The notes under the pieces: model-generated
What the model was told of the DNA's origin: nothing
Databases searched by the model: none
Seen by the model: only the letters and a program-made list of their open reading frames with translations
Translations under genes and position numbers: made by a program
Assembly (NCBI GenBank): GCA_027574665.1
Contig: CM050653.1
Span: 45,272,118-45,336,117 of the forward strand
DNA: 64,000 bases
Direction: 5' to 3'
Source of the DNA: Rhynochetos jubatus
Lineage: Eukaryota > Chordata > Aves > Eurypygiformes > Rhynochetidae
Shown here: positions 35,401 through 50,000 of the stretch, in pieces
How the letters are laid out: each line of letters begins with the position of its first letter
Numbering within the stretch: position 1 is the stretch's first letter

Positions 35401-38400
35401 AGTGTCCTCTTTTTTGGGGTGTCTATGAGCAACAGTTATGGTCATCTCATGATTAGTAACTGGGGAAACCTTTATTAAAGCTTTAATGCCCACTACAGGA
35501 CAATCACATGGAAAACTCTTGGTGTTACTTGACCAGAACTGATCTGCTGTTAGAGACGTACACAAATGTCTTTGCTGAAACTATTGTTCCCAACTGTTCT
35601 TGTTTCTGTCATTCTGTTTAACACATCTTTGTCAGGCTGATCGTAATGATGATGACTTGCTGTACTTTAAATATCTCTAGGGTATGCTATTCTTCAAGGC
35701 AGCAAGCTGTTAGGCCGGATCCACTGATTGTCAAACTGCACTTTATGGTGAATAATAATAACATGAAATGGTTTTGGTTAGTCTTTAATAGCGTGAATAT
35801 TTTCACAATGCCTTTTATCACCACTCTGAATGCAAACACATGCCTTTGAATCTTGTTGGAAGTGAAGTCAAACAGTGCTTTGAAAGTGTCAGATCTATAA
35901 GAGTGTAAAATTTGTCATTGTTATTTGGTGGTGGTGGTTGTTTAGTTGAGGTTTTGGTGTTTGGTTATTTCCTGTGTGAGTCTGAAATGTTCTGAAGTTT
36001 AGTTGTTCAAAAAATATGACTTGTGCTATTCATCATGCAGCCTTTTGGGAAACACAAGAGTGCAGCAGTTCTTGCCCATTTTCTTTACCAGATGAGTTGT
36101 AAAGTTGGGCAAGCAAACAAAACTTTCTCTAGCTTTCTCCGAAAGATACATCAAAACCGATGCTTTCATGGAACATCTCCTTTTAAACATGCAGAAATTT
36201 CTGCAGGCAGGAAGGACCTTCTGTCAACTAGGCTTATTCTAGCATTGAAATTACCATCTTAGCAAGTGGGGTGCTGACTTGATATCCTGGAGAGAAAACC
36301 TGACATAAAGCAATTTCCTCATATCACTGTAGGTCAGGTCTGCAGATGCAGTGGGACGCCGAGGTCCAAAGGTAATAAACTGAAAACTTCCCTTGGTTGT
36401 TGAAATTACTGCTGCACAGGATGCCGCTGAACAACGGCATGCAGTCTGACAGCAGGGCTTCAGTTTTAGACTTTTGAAACTTTTGTTATCCACCCATGTC
36501 AGCATTTGTGCCACCAGAACAGTAGCTAACTAAATGATTTAGATAACTGCTTGGACACCAGGGCCTACTGAGACTTTTCCATAGGTTGTTTTTGGAGAAT
36601 GTACAGCATTTCTTTATTTACTTGTTCAAAGCTGCTCTGGATCACTTGGTTTATTTTGGTTAAACCACCATAACTGAGCTAAAAAAAATTTATAAAATCT
36701 GAAATTCCCCAACAGTGTAGGAGAAGTCTCATGATAGTTATGTTTTATATTAATTTCACTAGGTCTGTGTTGCCCCTCTGTAACTCAAACGCTTGCTTAA
36801 TTCGGTTTTCACCTTCAGTTTTATTGCAAATATTATTATGCATGAACATGCTTCTCACACCTCTGCAGCAATCTGTTTGATCCATTTTGAATGGTTGTCT
36901 CTTTCAAATATTATTTCAACTCATCAACATGCTTGTAGTGCACATCTTTTCATAGATGTCACTGTGCCATCTGGGTTTCTGTTCAGCTAATAAATGCCCT
37001 TTTCTGTGTTTAATCTCACTTACAGATTTACTTTTTAATGGTTGTCCACTATTGTTTCATCTTCACCTAATTTCCTGTTTCTCTTTGTAGCAACCTGTTC
37101 ATGTAAGAAAAATAAATACTTGAATCAGTTTATAAATTTGAGGCCAATACCTTATGTTGACTATTTTCTTGACTAAGAATTTGATATAATCTATGTTAGG
37201 TTGACTCTCTAGATTGATATATTGATTAAAACCAAAACAACATAATTTTATCACCCAACTGCTTTATTTTTTCATTTTTGCTTGTTAATTTCTAAAAGTA
37301 GCCGTATGAAACAGCGGCATAGCACATGTATGGACTATTTATTATTAGTATTCATTTGCGAAGATGCAGTAGAAACACAAACTAAAGGCATTCAAAGTCA
37401 GATATAAAATCCCTAAAAAGCTGTGATGATATTTAAAAAGGTTCATGGTGCTGAAAGGTGAATAAGTTTCATCATAAAGCAGAGCTTACAGCATTTTCAT
37501 TTACAGCTGTAATATAATGGAGTCATTTTAACAAGCACACAAACTACGTTGGAAAACAACAACATCTCTATATCAATAACTATGGAAAAACTTTAGTTAT
37601 GAATGCTGACTTACCTTGACCCATCTGTATTTGCATGTCAGGCAAGGGCCATGCTACCCCAGTCCTTCTGACTGGAGGATCCAGTTTAGCATACTTTCTA
37701 GAGCAGCTTTTCTTCACACATCCTAGCAGAGAGGGAGATCCAGAAGCCAGGCATTTCTCTAAGCCTTCCTGTGTGAAAGCTTTCAGGGGTTAATTTAAGT
37801 ATCTGTCATCTCAGATGACAGTGTATTTTAATAGCCAGTGTAACTTACAGGATGCTTAAGTAACTATAGAACTTGTAGATATTTTGGAAAAATCTTTATT
37901 TCTTTCTCTCTCTCCCTTCTTGAGTTAACATTTTTCTTTACTAAGGGGAAAATTACTTGCAAGCCTTATGTTTTTACATTGTTTGAAGATAATAGTAGTA
38001 GCTCAAACACCAGTATCATTTATTAATGTTTTCTTACAACTGAATGAACACATAAAAGATGAACTCATTCTGTAAGAAGAGAGTTATTCTTTTCTGGGCA
38101 ACCTTCAGAATAAAACAAACCCTTTGTCCTGCCATAATTCTGTTTGTTACACATGTGTGACTGAGAAATCTTACTCTTGGATACGCATCAAATGGTTCTC
38201 AGCTGCTGAATCCCCTTGTATACGTAATTTTGTATGTGTGTATATTTATACCAGGCTTAGTAATGCAGATCCCGAGGGTTAATGGGCTGGGGTCCCTGGT
38301 TTGTGGTTGCTAGACCTATCTTCTTTGGGTGTGGATCTTCTGTTTTCATAGTTTGTTTCTCCCTGCCTGTCCCATCCAGCAGTCCCCATCCCATCCTGCA

Positions 38401-41400
38401 GAGCTGAGATACCAGAGTAGGTGGTTCTTTGCTGACTCTAATATTAACGGTAACCTCTCGTGAGCTGGCAGAGGAGAGGTTACGTGCTATGACAAACAGC
38501 AGCAGAGTGCTAAAGACCAGTAAAGTTACTTCCTCTCATAGATATATACTTAGTGAATGTAAATCAAAGCTGAACTATTATTCCCTGCTGTGGAGTGGCA
38601 TTAGTGAAGCAAAGGCATTGGAAAAATCCCCTTTGGCATAATTTTGCAATATCTTTATCTTCTCTCCCATTTAAACAAACGAAACTACTTCATTTCCAGT
38701 TAACTGTGTAGTTAACCCACAACTTCGTTCCTTTGGGAATTTATCACACATTGAAAAAGTTGAGTATCTGCTTTGTGATAGAACAAAAATAGATTTCTCA
38801 CAGAAGAACGCTTTGCTCTACAGAAAAGTACTGACATAAGTAATTCTCAATTCACAAATGCTCCACAGCCTTTCTTTTTTAATCGAGGTTTAGCGAGTGG
38901 AGGGTTGGGGGTTTTTTTTACTGTTATCTGTTAGAGTAATGAAAACAGAGGATGAAGCGGTTGGTATTGTAATTTCTGTGTGTAAATGTGTTACAACATT
39001 TTATGATACTTCTCAGGTCGTGTAAATTTGGGTGAAGAATTCTGTTCATGAATTTGCTGCCTTGGGCACTCTGAGAGAACATCAGCTTCTGCAGAACTAA
39101 TCAGAGGATGCATTGCATCTTCTGTAGCTCCTAGAAAGTGAGCTTAAACGTGCTGCTATTTGACTAGCTGCTCGTGTAAATAACTGCTCAAAAGGAAAAA
39201 AAAAATGAACTTTGGAGAAACACTTTGATTTTTTTTTTTTAGTTGTCTTTAGTGAAAGCTGAAACAATTTTTCTAAATGGACTTTTACATAGTATTTTTT
39301 TCTAAATCTGTGACACGTTTTTTTTTAATGCTGCAGAGTCTGTGAGTTCATAGGAGACAAAAATAAGACTAAAACCACTGGTCAAACCCACCACCTCCTG
39401 TACATCAGAACACAGTTTAATGCCACAGATGTGTACAACTTTAGCCTTTCCACTTACAAAGGCATATTTAGAGCTTAATGAACACAGTGTGTTAGTTTAT
39501 GGGATAAGTTTTCAAATAATAACAGAAAATTAGGTGGTTGTTCCCATATGATGCAAAGAAGCTGCATTGTAGAGAAGGCTCTAGAATGAAGTGGTCACCT
39601 GAAACTGAATTTAGGGCTGAAAACCTGTGTTCTGTTCCTCATCATCAATTTATCCTGTGCTCTCCATTTTAATTGCTCTGTGGTGATCTTTTAAAATACA
39701 GCTGTCATGAGAATGTCAAATGAACGGAAGTACATGACATACTGATCCAATGAGGACATTGACATTCTATATGTAAACCCATGTTCCTCTTCGATTAAAT
39801 ATGCTGTCACACCACCCATACTTTTACAACAGCTTCGTAAAAAGTTAGTGCTGGCACACATGCCAGACAGACTGTACTGCTGTGTCCATTTACAGCGAAA
39901 CAGAACTCAAGAGTGGGTGGAAAAATCATCAAGTGATAATAAGCATATAGTATCATTTGTCCAGAATGTATTGATTGGGGAAAAGTGCAGCTGTGGAAAG
40001 TCAATATGCCTCCACACTGTTCTAGCTGGACAAATGCACTTAGGGTCTTCTCATTACTGTAATTACAAAAGTAATCAGTTTTAAAAGAAGACCACAGCTA
40101 CCATGTAAATTGGTATTGAATTTAGCAGAGCAGCACAGGTTTATTACTTCTCAGCAGCATAATTTTTTCTACATAAAGCAACCCCCCAAAATACCAGCAA
40201 ATAGGCTGTCCTAGATGGTTGGTTCTAGAGAAATGTTTAATAACAGTAACATAACAAAAAGCATTAAGCAGTCAGTTGCAGAAGGGGAAAGAAATAACAT
40301 GCAGAGACACAGTTACATCTGCTGGAACAGGTATATATTCTAGTGGCATGTAATCCCAGTATTATGGCAAATTCAAATAACCCTATAAGAAACATTTCAA
40401 ATTTGAATTAGAAAACTTCCCGTATACCCAAGGTAAATAGAATTGTTGATAGTGCAAATAACTCAAAAAAGCTACAGGAGAGGGTGAAGTGGTAGTGGGA
40501 ACAGAATGTGTTATGAGACAGGAAGTTGTCCAGGTTTACAGAATCCTTCACAATTTCTACTGAACATGCTACAGACACTGTTGTGAAATAAAAGTTGTTG
40601 GCTTCAAAATGAATGTAGCTGAGAAAACGAGTTTTGCTGTAGACTTGCTCTTATGTATTTGTGGTAGTATCAAGAAGAATTGCTTATAACAGAATTTTCT
40701 TTTTGGAATAAGGTGCATCATATCATCCTTGAAAAAAATTCCCACCTCTGCTCCTGCTTGGATCCCTATAATAGAGTAATAAATCTGCCAAACTGTGCAG
40801 TGTCATGGTGTACGCTAACTACCTGGGAAAAAGAGGTGATAAAATTATGCATAATGATGAAGGGGTTGCACTCCAGAACATGATTTCCTGGTATAGAAAA
40901 AAACATCTGTATGTTTTTCTTTTTTTGGAATTTTTTTTTGCTTCATGTTAATTCATAAGAAGGCATTTCAGCCTTTTTTCACAGTTAAGAACGTAGTTTG
41001 TATTTTTACACTTGTTTAAAATAGTGAAGCAAATTTTCTCTTCAGAAAATGTTCAATTTTAGGTGAAAAATATAGAGGTGTCCTAGAGGAATTCTTGTGA
41101 TGAAGGTATTTTCATACTTTAAATGGAGATTACAATGAAAATAAAGGCAGCTGTCCAGAGCAGCTGTGCCCATATGTAGACAGTGGACAGTTTTAGTTGC
41201 GAATAAGTAGGGCAAAGTGGAAACTCAAAAACTGTCTTAAGTGAGAGTTTTCACTGTAATAATTAAAATCTTAATTATTTTCCTTCTTACTGTGTAAAGG
41301 TATGTGGATGTATGCTGAGAGCAGTCTGCCAGCATTCTGAAATACAGACCCAACTGCTCTACCCAGCTTCCTATCCACCTTCTCCAGCCCTAGCCATTCC

Positions 41401-42290
41401 CTCTGCCCTGTCTCCCTTTCCAGCTGTGCATCTGTGCTCAGGACTGGCCAACACACAACCCTTCCCTTTCAGTTTGCATAGGTGACCCAGAATCAGCCAT
41501 GGGAGAGGAAGTAATGCTGGTAAAACAGAATAAAGAAAATCTATGAGAGCAGGCAAGGAACTGGAACAAATTAAACATAGGGGTAAGAAAGGCATCCTTG
41601 GGGTTTTTGCCCTGAGACTCAATGCCCAAGCTTGGGCTTGCACATTAACTCCAAGCAGTGGCGTATGAGTTCCTGCTCTTGACATAGGTTAAAACTGCTT
41701 GACAGCAGGGTCATGAGAGATCTCACAGAAGCTTTTGATGCTTTTGAGGCTGGAGAGGGTAGAAAGTTAGGGACAGTCTGCCTTTGGATTCCCATCACAC
41801 CCCTGAAGTGGAGAGTTTGGGCAGTCCTAATTGTACTCTCGCTCATGCTGATCTGACATGATGTAACTACATGAATGCCCAACAGGATGCTTTGAGCTGC
41901 CAGCCATACAGAGGAGCATAACCTGTCTCCTCACCTCCCAAAGGCCTGATAAACTGCACCTAGCTGTCATATAAAGGTAATCTTATGATAGCAGTGTCAT
42001 GCGAGTTAAAATCCTTCTTTTTTTTGGGCCAGCAGCAGCCACTGGAGGTGTAGAGATACTCCTTCATGTTTTCACAATATCTGAAAATACCTGGGAGGAT
42101 GACCTCACTAGTTCTTCCAGCTCTCATTCATGTTAATGCAATCTGTACTATTATCACATTTACCTTCTTTCAGAGCTCGAAGCCCAAATTGGAAGCTGGA
42201 GTTTTCAGGGTGTCAGATGTATCTGCATCAAAAAATCAGTTCCTTGCCCAAGTGTCTTGGCAAAGTAGTGTTACACTTAAAAATAGATGG
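35401..42290. other. Unique non-coding sequence, no gene seen
   Basis: No supported gene. The minus-strand frame at 36251-36514 is the least repetitive-looking open frame here, but it lacks a recognisable domain. The interval 36780-37150 is A+T-rich, low in simple sequence, and flagged as a possible conserved element. Poly-T runs occur near 39229-39240 and 40918-40940. A 9-bp-arm near-perfect palindrome is at 37803-37821. Confidence 0.55.
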
Positions 42291-42336
42291 CTAATAGGTA
42301 AAATACTTTGGTCTCTAATAGGTAAAACATTTTGGT
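42291..42336. repeat. Two-copy tandem repeat, 24-bp period
   Basis: CTAATAGGTAAAATACTTTGG (plus T) at 42291-42312 is followed by CTAATAGGTAAAACATTTTGG (plus T) at 42315-42336. The two 22-bp cores differ at 2 positions and are joined by CT. It is a local duplication, too short to be a minisatellite array. Confidence 0.85.
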
Positions 42337-42428
42337 TGTAGAAACTTTATGATATGAATCTGTGTCATTATGGGATTTGTACACAACTGCATACGCTTTC
42401 TTTTTTGATCTGGTGTAAGAAAATATAA

Positions 42429-42444
42429 ACCCACCCACCCACCC
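42429..42444. repeat. (ACCC)4 microsatellite
   Basis: Four perfect ACCC units followed by an imperfect AAACCC extension. Confidence 0.85.
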
Positions 42445-45400
42445 AAACCCAATTACAGGCTTTGAAGTGTGTGTCTGTATGTGTAAACAAGCTTATAGCA
42501 CTTGGAAGCCCCTTTTCTTAAACTATACACTGTGTTGCCTTTAAAGGTGTCAGTGTTATGTGGAGTGAATATATGCTCAGTCTGTATTTTTTACAATGGT
42601 ATCTGTCTCTCAGGATTTATCTAGTTTTTGTAATAATACTTGTTAAATTTTTCCTTGGCTCTGGGTGATGAGGAAGGTTTTACAAAGAAAATTATTCATC
42701 TATCTGTGGTTATATCATCCAACTTTGCTTTCTCTGGACTGTCTCCTTCCACCTACTATAGTCAGCATCCATGCTCCTGCTGGTACAAGCTGTTGTCCCA
42801 GTCTGCTCCAGACTTTTAATTTCTTAGTCTTGCTGCTTATTTTAAGTCCTCCTTTGTTATAGTCTCCCTCTGAGGGAGTGGCTGCAACTGCTACTGGCTT
42901 TCCTGCCTCACCAATCTTATTTATTTCCTTTTATTTCCAAACTTCTATTCTCAGCTGCAGCAAAGTGGATTGCATTGCTGATAGTACTAACTTTTTTTTT
43001 TTTTATTTGTGAGGGACTCATTGCTTTTTATGCTTTTTGCTTTATCAGTAAACCCCAACATGGTTGCTGATGTCTGATGGGACGTCTGTGCTGACCTAGT
43101 GTGCAGCAGCAGGTTTTTTTCTTCCTCTTGCATTGCTATTTTTGTCTCTTGTCATTCTAATCATTACTAGGTTTGTTCTGGAATCAGCTAATGCTTGTTC
43201 CTGTAATTTTCTTCACCTCATCCCTGTCCCATGCACCTGCCGCGTTTGGTTTGTTCTGCCATTTATTTGACTCCTTAGACTTTACATATACACTTGTTTT
43301 ATGTGGACTTATTTTCTTCCCTAATGGCTTTTTCAAATGTGGCCAATTTCAGCCACACCTTAGAGACACAAAGTTATCCTGGATAACTTTGTTTCTACTT
43401 TTTCTGTGAAAATTAACAGCACTGAAAAAGAGCACCCTGGTAGGTGTTTTCATCTATGCCAGTGCTGCAGAAAAAGCCCTAGGAAGAGGTGCTTTCAGCT
43501 AGAGCTCATGCTTATGACACACATCCATGAGAAACAAAGCAGTATTAGTACCCATTTGGTTTATTTGCAACTTCTGTTACTCTAACAGAAGGTGTATTTT
43601 GAAGAAGTTTCACTAATGTAGGTCTTTCTCAGTTATCAGTATACATGGAATTTTTGTACAATTGCAGTGGAAGGTTCATCAAGTTTGATAATATATACCC
43701 CTTTAAAAAACCCCTGTGTTTACTGTGGTAGAGAATATGGGATGTAATCTATCTTCCATGAAGACTTGTTTACTTGACAGACTAGTATTTCTGTCTTTTC
43801 TGCACATACCTGAGACCTGCTTTTGAGACCCTTTTTGCTTTTTTCTGGCTTCAGAAGCTGCTGTTGGACAATTTCCTCTTATTGTACAAATAAATCATGC
43901 CTGTACTTAAGTATTCTGTATGACATTTTTTCTGCCTGCATTTACCACTATGAGTTTATTTTTAGTCTTCATTCTTTCAAAAGATGCTGGTTGAAAGGAA
44001 TCTCTTTTCTTTGACTCTATCTTTCTTGCCAGAGGTTATTCTACTAAGACTGTCAGTGGAAATACATGAAACTGATAAAACTGCAGCAGCAAAGGTTGCT
44101 GTAATCCTTTAGCATAATTCCACAGGCAATGAGGTCTTTCAGGGGTAAAATAAGTTCATGGTTCAGTGTCTAACTGGAGTTATATCATGTCTCATTCCTG
44201 GGATACATTAAAAAATTATTTCTGTTTAGGTATAGATTTCCTGGTGTGGAGGATACGTGTTGGCATGGGTGACAGAATTTGCTTGAACAGCTGTATTTCT
44301 GATTTCTGGAATTCTTCAGAATAGCTGTTACTCTGAGACTTTGTGATATAACAATTCTTATTTTTGCTTTGCACCTTCCAGATGTAATTCCTTTTATCAT
44401 CCATTACTTTCAATAACAACTTTCTATCCAGAAACTCTAATATCTGAGGTGGAGCCACTTTAATTGAGTATGACCAAAATAAACCAAGAGGCATTAATGT
44501 AAAGCTATACAATGAAAAGGTGGTGAAATCTGGTGTTCTTGCAATGGAGGCAATGGTGGCTGGCACGGTATATAATGCTTACGAGGGGCAAACCTTGCCT
44601 CTACTGCTAGACCTCAGTTTTTTTAAATGGTCTGTCTTGTTCATTTTCCTTCTCCTTATCTGTGTTTACATCAAATGAAAATACCTTTCTCACAAGGTTT
44701 CCTACTTGATATTTCAGGCAAGAGTGAACAGTTTGACATGGCATCTGTAGCAGCATGCTTAATTGTCATTCCCTGCCTCTACCAGTCTGTACCTCAAACC
44801 ATGGCCCCACCACCACGTTTGCTCTCTTAATTTGCTTTTCCTTCAGCATTGCCTCGTTGCTGAAGGTGGGACCATTTTATCTGAGGTGAAATAGTGGACA
44901 CTAGCAATTAGGTGTTTACTGATTTTTGAGTTGTCGACAAAATCATAAGGATGCTTTCTGAAACACATGAATCAATTGAATAAGTTCTTCAGAATTATCA
45001 CGCTGGAGAGAAAGATGAAAGTGTCATTGAGTGACACTTGTCTTACCCAGCTTTACTATGATTTCTTGGTGCAAATGAAGGAGCTACTTTCCCCACCCCC
45101 ACCCTGCTGGACTTGAAACCTGAACATACCTATAGTTAAACTGTCTTTCTGTAGGAAAGGAAATAAAGAATGGACATTGTTAGCATGTGGCAGTGTGTCT
45201 GCAGAATGTCTGAGAGGGATGTAAAAAGACTCGCTATTGCATGATATTAATTTTTATCACTGTTGACTATTACATTTCTTGAAATTGACTCTAAATATGT
45301 CTACAGGGTTACGAGATTATGCACACACTTGCAAGCATTTCTGACACAATCTGAAGGAGCATGGAGGAGGAGATCCAAGTCTGGGTTATCGAAGGAAGAA

Positions 45401-47568
45401 GGAGGAAGGTCTAGTCAGTGCAACACCTAACGAAAGCACTAACATGTAAACAGAATTTGCTGTGAGAAACTTCTAAAGCTTGGCATTGAACCTAGCTGCA
45501 ATTTTATGATCCTGTTTTATCCAGTTGAGCAGAATCATCATTGGCATAGTAGTAGAGAAAGAAAAAATGTGAGGAAAGAAAGGACTTAATAGCATAGCGA
45601 GACTCATGTTTATGACAGCTTCTGAAAGCTGTGTTTCTGTAGCCAGTCAAAACAAAATTCCAAAGCTAAGCTGCCTGAGATACATACACCTACAATAAAA
45701 ATTTGAGTTGAAGTGTGACATAAAACTGCAATACAACTTTGGCTACTGTAGGAGAGAAGTTCTTTTAATTTGTAATGCAAATCTCAAGCTCTGTAATGAA
45801 CATAAATAGGAATATATGATATTCATGTAACTTAAAATTACTATGGAGGAAATTATTCTGAGAATGGTGCAAGTAGGAATAATTTAAAATTTTTGTATAG
45901 TGCAAAAGATTTTTTTTTTATCCGTAGGGATGAAATTTGGAATGTTGACATCACTGTTTCTAACAGGAGGCTAGAAAGAAAACCTGTGCAGTGAATCTCT
46001 GGAGCTGGAATTTTGCCTATCAGCAACCGTCTTTAAGTCTATGGTAGATCTGTGATTATTTCAAGGATGTCCTATAACATCTAACTCAGCATCAGACACC
46101 TAACAAGAAGCAAACAACTTTCAATTAACAGAGCCCAGCATAGGGTGAATATTTCTGTTGTGCAACATGCCTTCCCCTAAGTAGTATGGTAGAGAGCTAA
46201 GATCTGTTGATCGCAGTACATCCTTTTTTTCCAATCAACAGTTAGTTGTAGCTAAGTTCTTGCTGTTATGACAGACAGCTTCCAGCACCAATGCATTTGT
46301 CATCCCCAGCAAATAATTTGGGCACGAAGTTTCTCCACTAGCAGAACTTCTGGGAGAGGCAGTCATGTTGGGCCAAGCTGACATGAAAGTCACCTCCTGT
46401 CCCTGACTAGTGACATGTGGTCTACTAAGGCCTATGAATGCCTGTCTAGCTGTACCACAAGGATGAGCTCCTTTGTGTTGGGGATCACAGATGGAAGAGT
46501 GCTTTGGAGTGCTAAGGAGCAATATGAAGATATGAGGACTTAATGAAGGAGGTCAACTGAATATCATACATACCTGAAGAAATTCCTGGTTTTGAGGAAA
46601 TAATTTTTGATCTATGCTGTAATAAGCAAGTTCCTTATTTAGTCCTAGACACAAGTTATACTCAGAGTGCTGCAACAGCACTGGGCTAGCTGCAGATACA
46701 ACTTGCTTGGCACAGTGGAAGAATTCCAGAGCACTGAGGAAGGCTACAAGGTATGGAAAATTCTTCTAGGCACTCCCAGCAGGTGTGCTAGGTGTGTGCT
46801 GTGAAGTACTTGCGTACTGCTTAGATGTTACTCTCTCAAAAAGGAGTAGACTGACTATCTTTGAGTAATGAAAAGAACACATGGAAAAACAAGTTGTCCA
46901 ATTGGAGGTGAAAACTCAGATTAAAAAAAAAAAAAGATTGTAATGTGTTACATATAATTTGAAAATAAGTAATTGTCAGGATTTTCACTGCATTGTGGTT
47001 TGTCAACCAGATTGATAGTTAAGGGATAGAAGGTATTTAGTTGCAAGGCTGAAGAAAGCAAGTAGAAAACCAGTTCATCAGGATGAAGCAGCTCATAGGG
47101 CATGGAAGTAGCCCTGCAGCATGCAACTCATAACCCTTTTGACATATGGTGGCTAGTTTTTGTGGCTGATACATAGGGAAATGAAATGATACGGCAGAAT
47201 GTCTAAGTAAAACTGAAGTGAAAGGTAAGGGCTGTGTTACCTGAACAAAATATGTATTGGTGGTTCTACAGGTCCAAATTTTTGTGAGAAAAGAATGAAG
47301 TAGTTTGACAGAACTCAGGGAGAACATACCATTAGTGGAGTCAACATAGTGTGTCAAGACATACAAATGGTATTTCTAAGTATGAAATTGTTTTGAGAAG
47401 GAAGAAGCTTCTCACTTTGCCTAGAATTTTTGTGTTGACTGTCAGAAGTATTTCCCAGCGCATTTAAATTGATACTTTCTGGCAATGGTTTTGGTGAATT
47501 AATATTTTTTAACACTTTTCCCCCATCTGCCCCAAAAATAAAGAACTCAGCCCCAATATATTTTGTCC

Positions 47569-47587
47569 AAAAAAAAAAAAAAAAAAA
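47569..47587. repeat. Poly-A tract (19 A)
   Basis: Uninterrupted run of 19 A. No LINE or SINE body is recognisable immediately upstream, so it is recorded only as a homopolymer. Confidence 0.9.
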
Positions 47588-50000
47588 TCGTGACTGCATC
47601 AATCTGACATCACTTGTGTTCAGGAGCTAATAAGTATAAACAAACATTGACATCAGTGTCACTGATCTGTTAGAAATCTGGCTCAACATCTGTTACTGTT
47701 TGGCAGAGGGGCATGGAATGTACAATTTTTTAAAGCCTTGTAAAATGCTTTCATATTTATGTAATGATTGATATTTCATTGCAATTACTAACCTGAAAAA
47801 TTCTTCACCAGAGGTAGGAGGATGAGAGAAGTTAAGAGACAGGCACATCTGCTTGTCTTTTGGAGATCCAACAAACTTCTAAATGAGATTCAGTCTTTGA
47901 ACTCCTTTCAAGTTTATTTTCAGCATGAAACCCAGGGAGGATAGTAATGGGCTGAAAGGAAGCACACTAGATTGCAATAAAACATCCCAGAAGAGCCTTT
48001 GTGATGGGTCTCTAACCGGTTTTCACTAGTCACATGTTTTCCTTGGAAACAGGAATGAGAGGGAATGAGAAGAGGGCTGTGTTCTTAGCAAGTGAATAGC
48101 ACTATATTGATGACACTTCTAGGCTTCTAATAGTTATTAAAGGTTACTTTAAAATATCTGTTCTCACAGATGGTAGTAATTGTGTAGCAATGATTGGAAT
48201 CAAGTAAGACTTCTGTAAATATTTCTGTATCATGACTGAGAAGCAGATTCAGAATTGTTCATTAAATGGCAGCAAACCGAAATTTTGGAATGACTGAAGA
48301 TGACAGTTGTCGTCTTAAATGTTAAAGTGATTTATTCAAGAAATTATTGTTTACACTTGAGATATGCCAGTCTTTAAAACAGACTTTAAAACTTTAACCT
48401 GACGCTGTACTCAATAATTTTGCAGTATCAAAATCTCTATGGGCATGTCTGTACATGTCTGCAAAATAGATATCCCCAAGCTGATATGGAAAGAGCTAGA
48501 AACAGAATGCTATAGTCACCTCACTTGCCCCAGCCAATTTGTTGCTTAGCCTAGAAGCAGGTGGTGGAGCTGAGGATTTGAGCTAGAGTCATTAGCAGTA
48601 TTTGGCAGTGTTTCCAGCTTGCTTGGAGGCAGGTTGAGGTTCTCTGTAAGAAACAGAGTGCCCAGAGCTTGTACACATCCCTGGGGAGCCCACAGCAAAG
48701 TTGCTTTGTCTTTTCTGAGGCTAACACTGGAGCACTAGGGTTTTTGTTAATCGTAGGGTAAGGCAAGCCACACAGCTGTGTTTTCAGGCAACTGAATAGA
48801 CAGAACTTGGGCTTTAAACTTAGTTTCTCCCTTTCCCTAGGCTAGAGCTGTAACTATCAGTGGTGTTTCCAAGCAGAAGTACAGGTATAACAAGAGAATA
48901 GCTAGCAGCTCTCTTGAAAAGTACTGTTGCAGGTAAAACCAAGACATTTTTATGATGGCATTCTAGAATAATGTTTCTCTTCAGCAAATTATAACGATAT
49001 GTCTATCAGTTTACAAAGTCAAGCAATTGAAATTGGAAAACACTAGGATGTGGGTTCCCTGTGAGCTGTCATGAGCATGCATCATGGCACAATCTTTGTT
49101 CTCTATCGCTCACAGTATGTTCTTCTGTGGTCTTGCACTTGAATCATTGAGCAAACAGCAGAAAGAAACCTGCTGGTTTTAGTTTCTTTGTTGGAACAGT
49201 TGCAGGGGAAATACTGTAAAAGTCTGCACTAGAAGAAATCCAGTATAGAGGGAACTTATTTAGAATACAAGTTCTAGGTAAGTCTCTTGCTCATGTGTAA
49301 ATTATAGTGTTTGGGTTTCTACTTTTTTCCCAGGATGCTCTTAATTGTACCTGTTTGAATCGGTTTTGTTATATGTTACCTTTTTTTTTTAAAGAATAAA
49401 TGTTTTTGTAAATTATGGCTCAAAGCCTTCCAATCTGAGAAAGCCATAGGAACATGGCTTCCCAACCTTGTTCTGCAAAACCACAAAGCCTTTTTCATAA
49501 AATTATCCAAAGTGAATAAATGAATTTTGACATGAAACAAAACCAAGGGTTTGAAAATTTTGACATCACTGACCCCAATTTTTAATAGTTCAACATCTGA
49601 TGACAAGAAAGTGTTGGAGTCTCTTACTAAATGTGTTGAACCAAACCTGCTTGCAGTGATGTTCCCACTCTTTCAATCCTTGAGTATGTTTGTTAGTAGA
49701 AATGCTATTTAATCTGTCTTTCCCTTCCACAACCAAATTCTTCAGTAGGACAAAGATTAATGTTTACTAATATTGCCAGTCTATAATGAAAGAAATTAAA
49801 TCAAATTGGAATATTGTGATTTCTGGAGCACAGACAGTTGATGCTAAATGTAAAAATCATCTTTCCCAAACATGGTACACATCAGTTTAGGTTTAATTAA
49901 CAGTAACAACCTCAATGCCATCTTGGTGCTTGTCAGAATACTGAACAGTTGTTGGCAGATGTCTGATAATACAGCAGTAATTATAAATCTTTCCCTGTTG

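Larger units (their letters stand above)
42337..50000. other. Unique non-coding sequence, no gene seen
   Basis: No supported gene. The plus strand is pyrimidine-rich from about 42640 to 43400, including T13 at 42992-43004. Simple tracts are (ACCC)4 at 42429-42444 and A19 at 47569-47587. Open frames up to 116 codons (44216-44566, minus) have no recognisable domain. Confidence 0.55.

Noticed and set aside
36251..36514. 87-codon minus-strand frame considered as an exon
   Set aside because: It looks less repetitive than others, but no protein family was recognised and there are no convincing flanking splice sites. Conservation data would be needed.
37803..37821. CTGTCATCT-C-AGATGACAG near-perfect palindrome
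   Set aside because: Nine-bp arms are expected by chance several times in a window of this size, and nothing around it suggests function.
47569..47587. Poly-A tract as the tail of a processed pseudogene or SINE
   Set aside because: No gene-like or SINE-like sequence and no target duplication could be found upstream.
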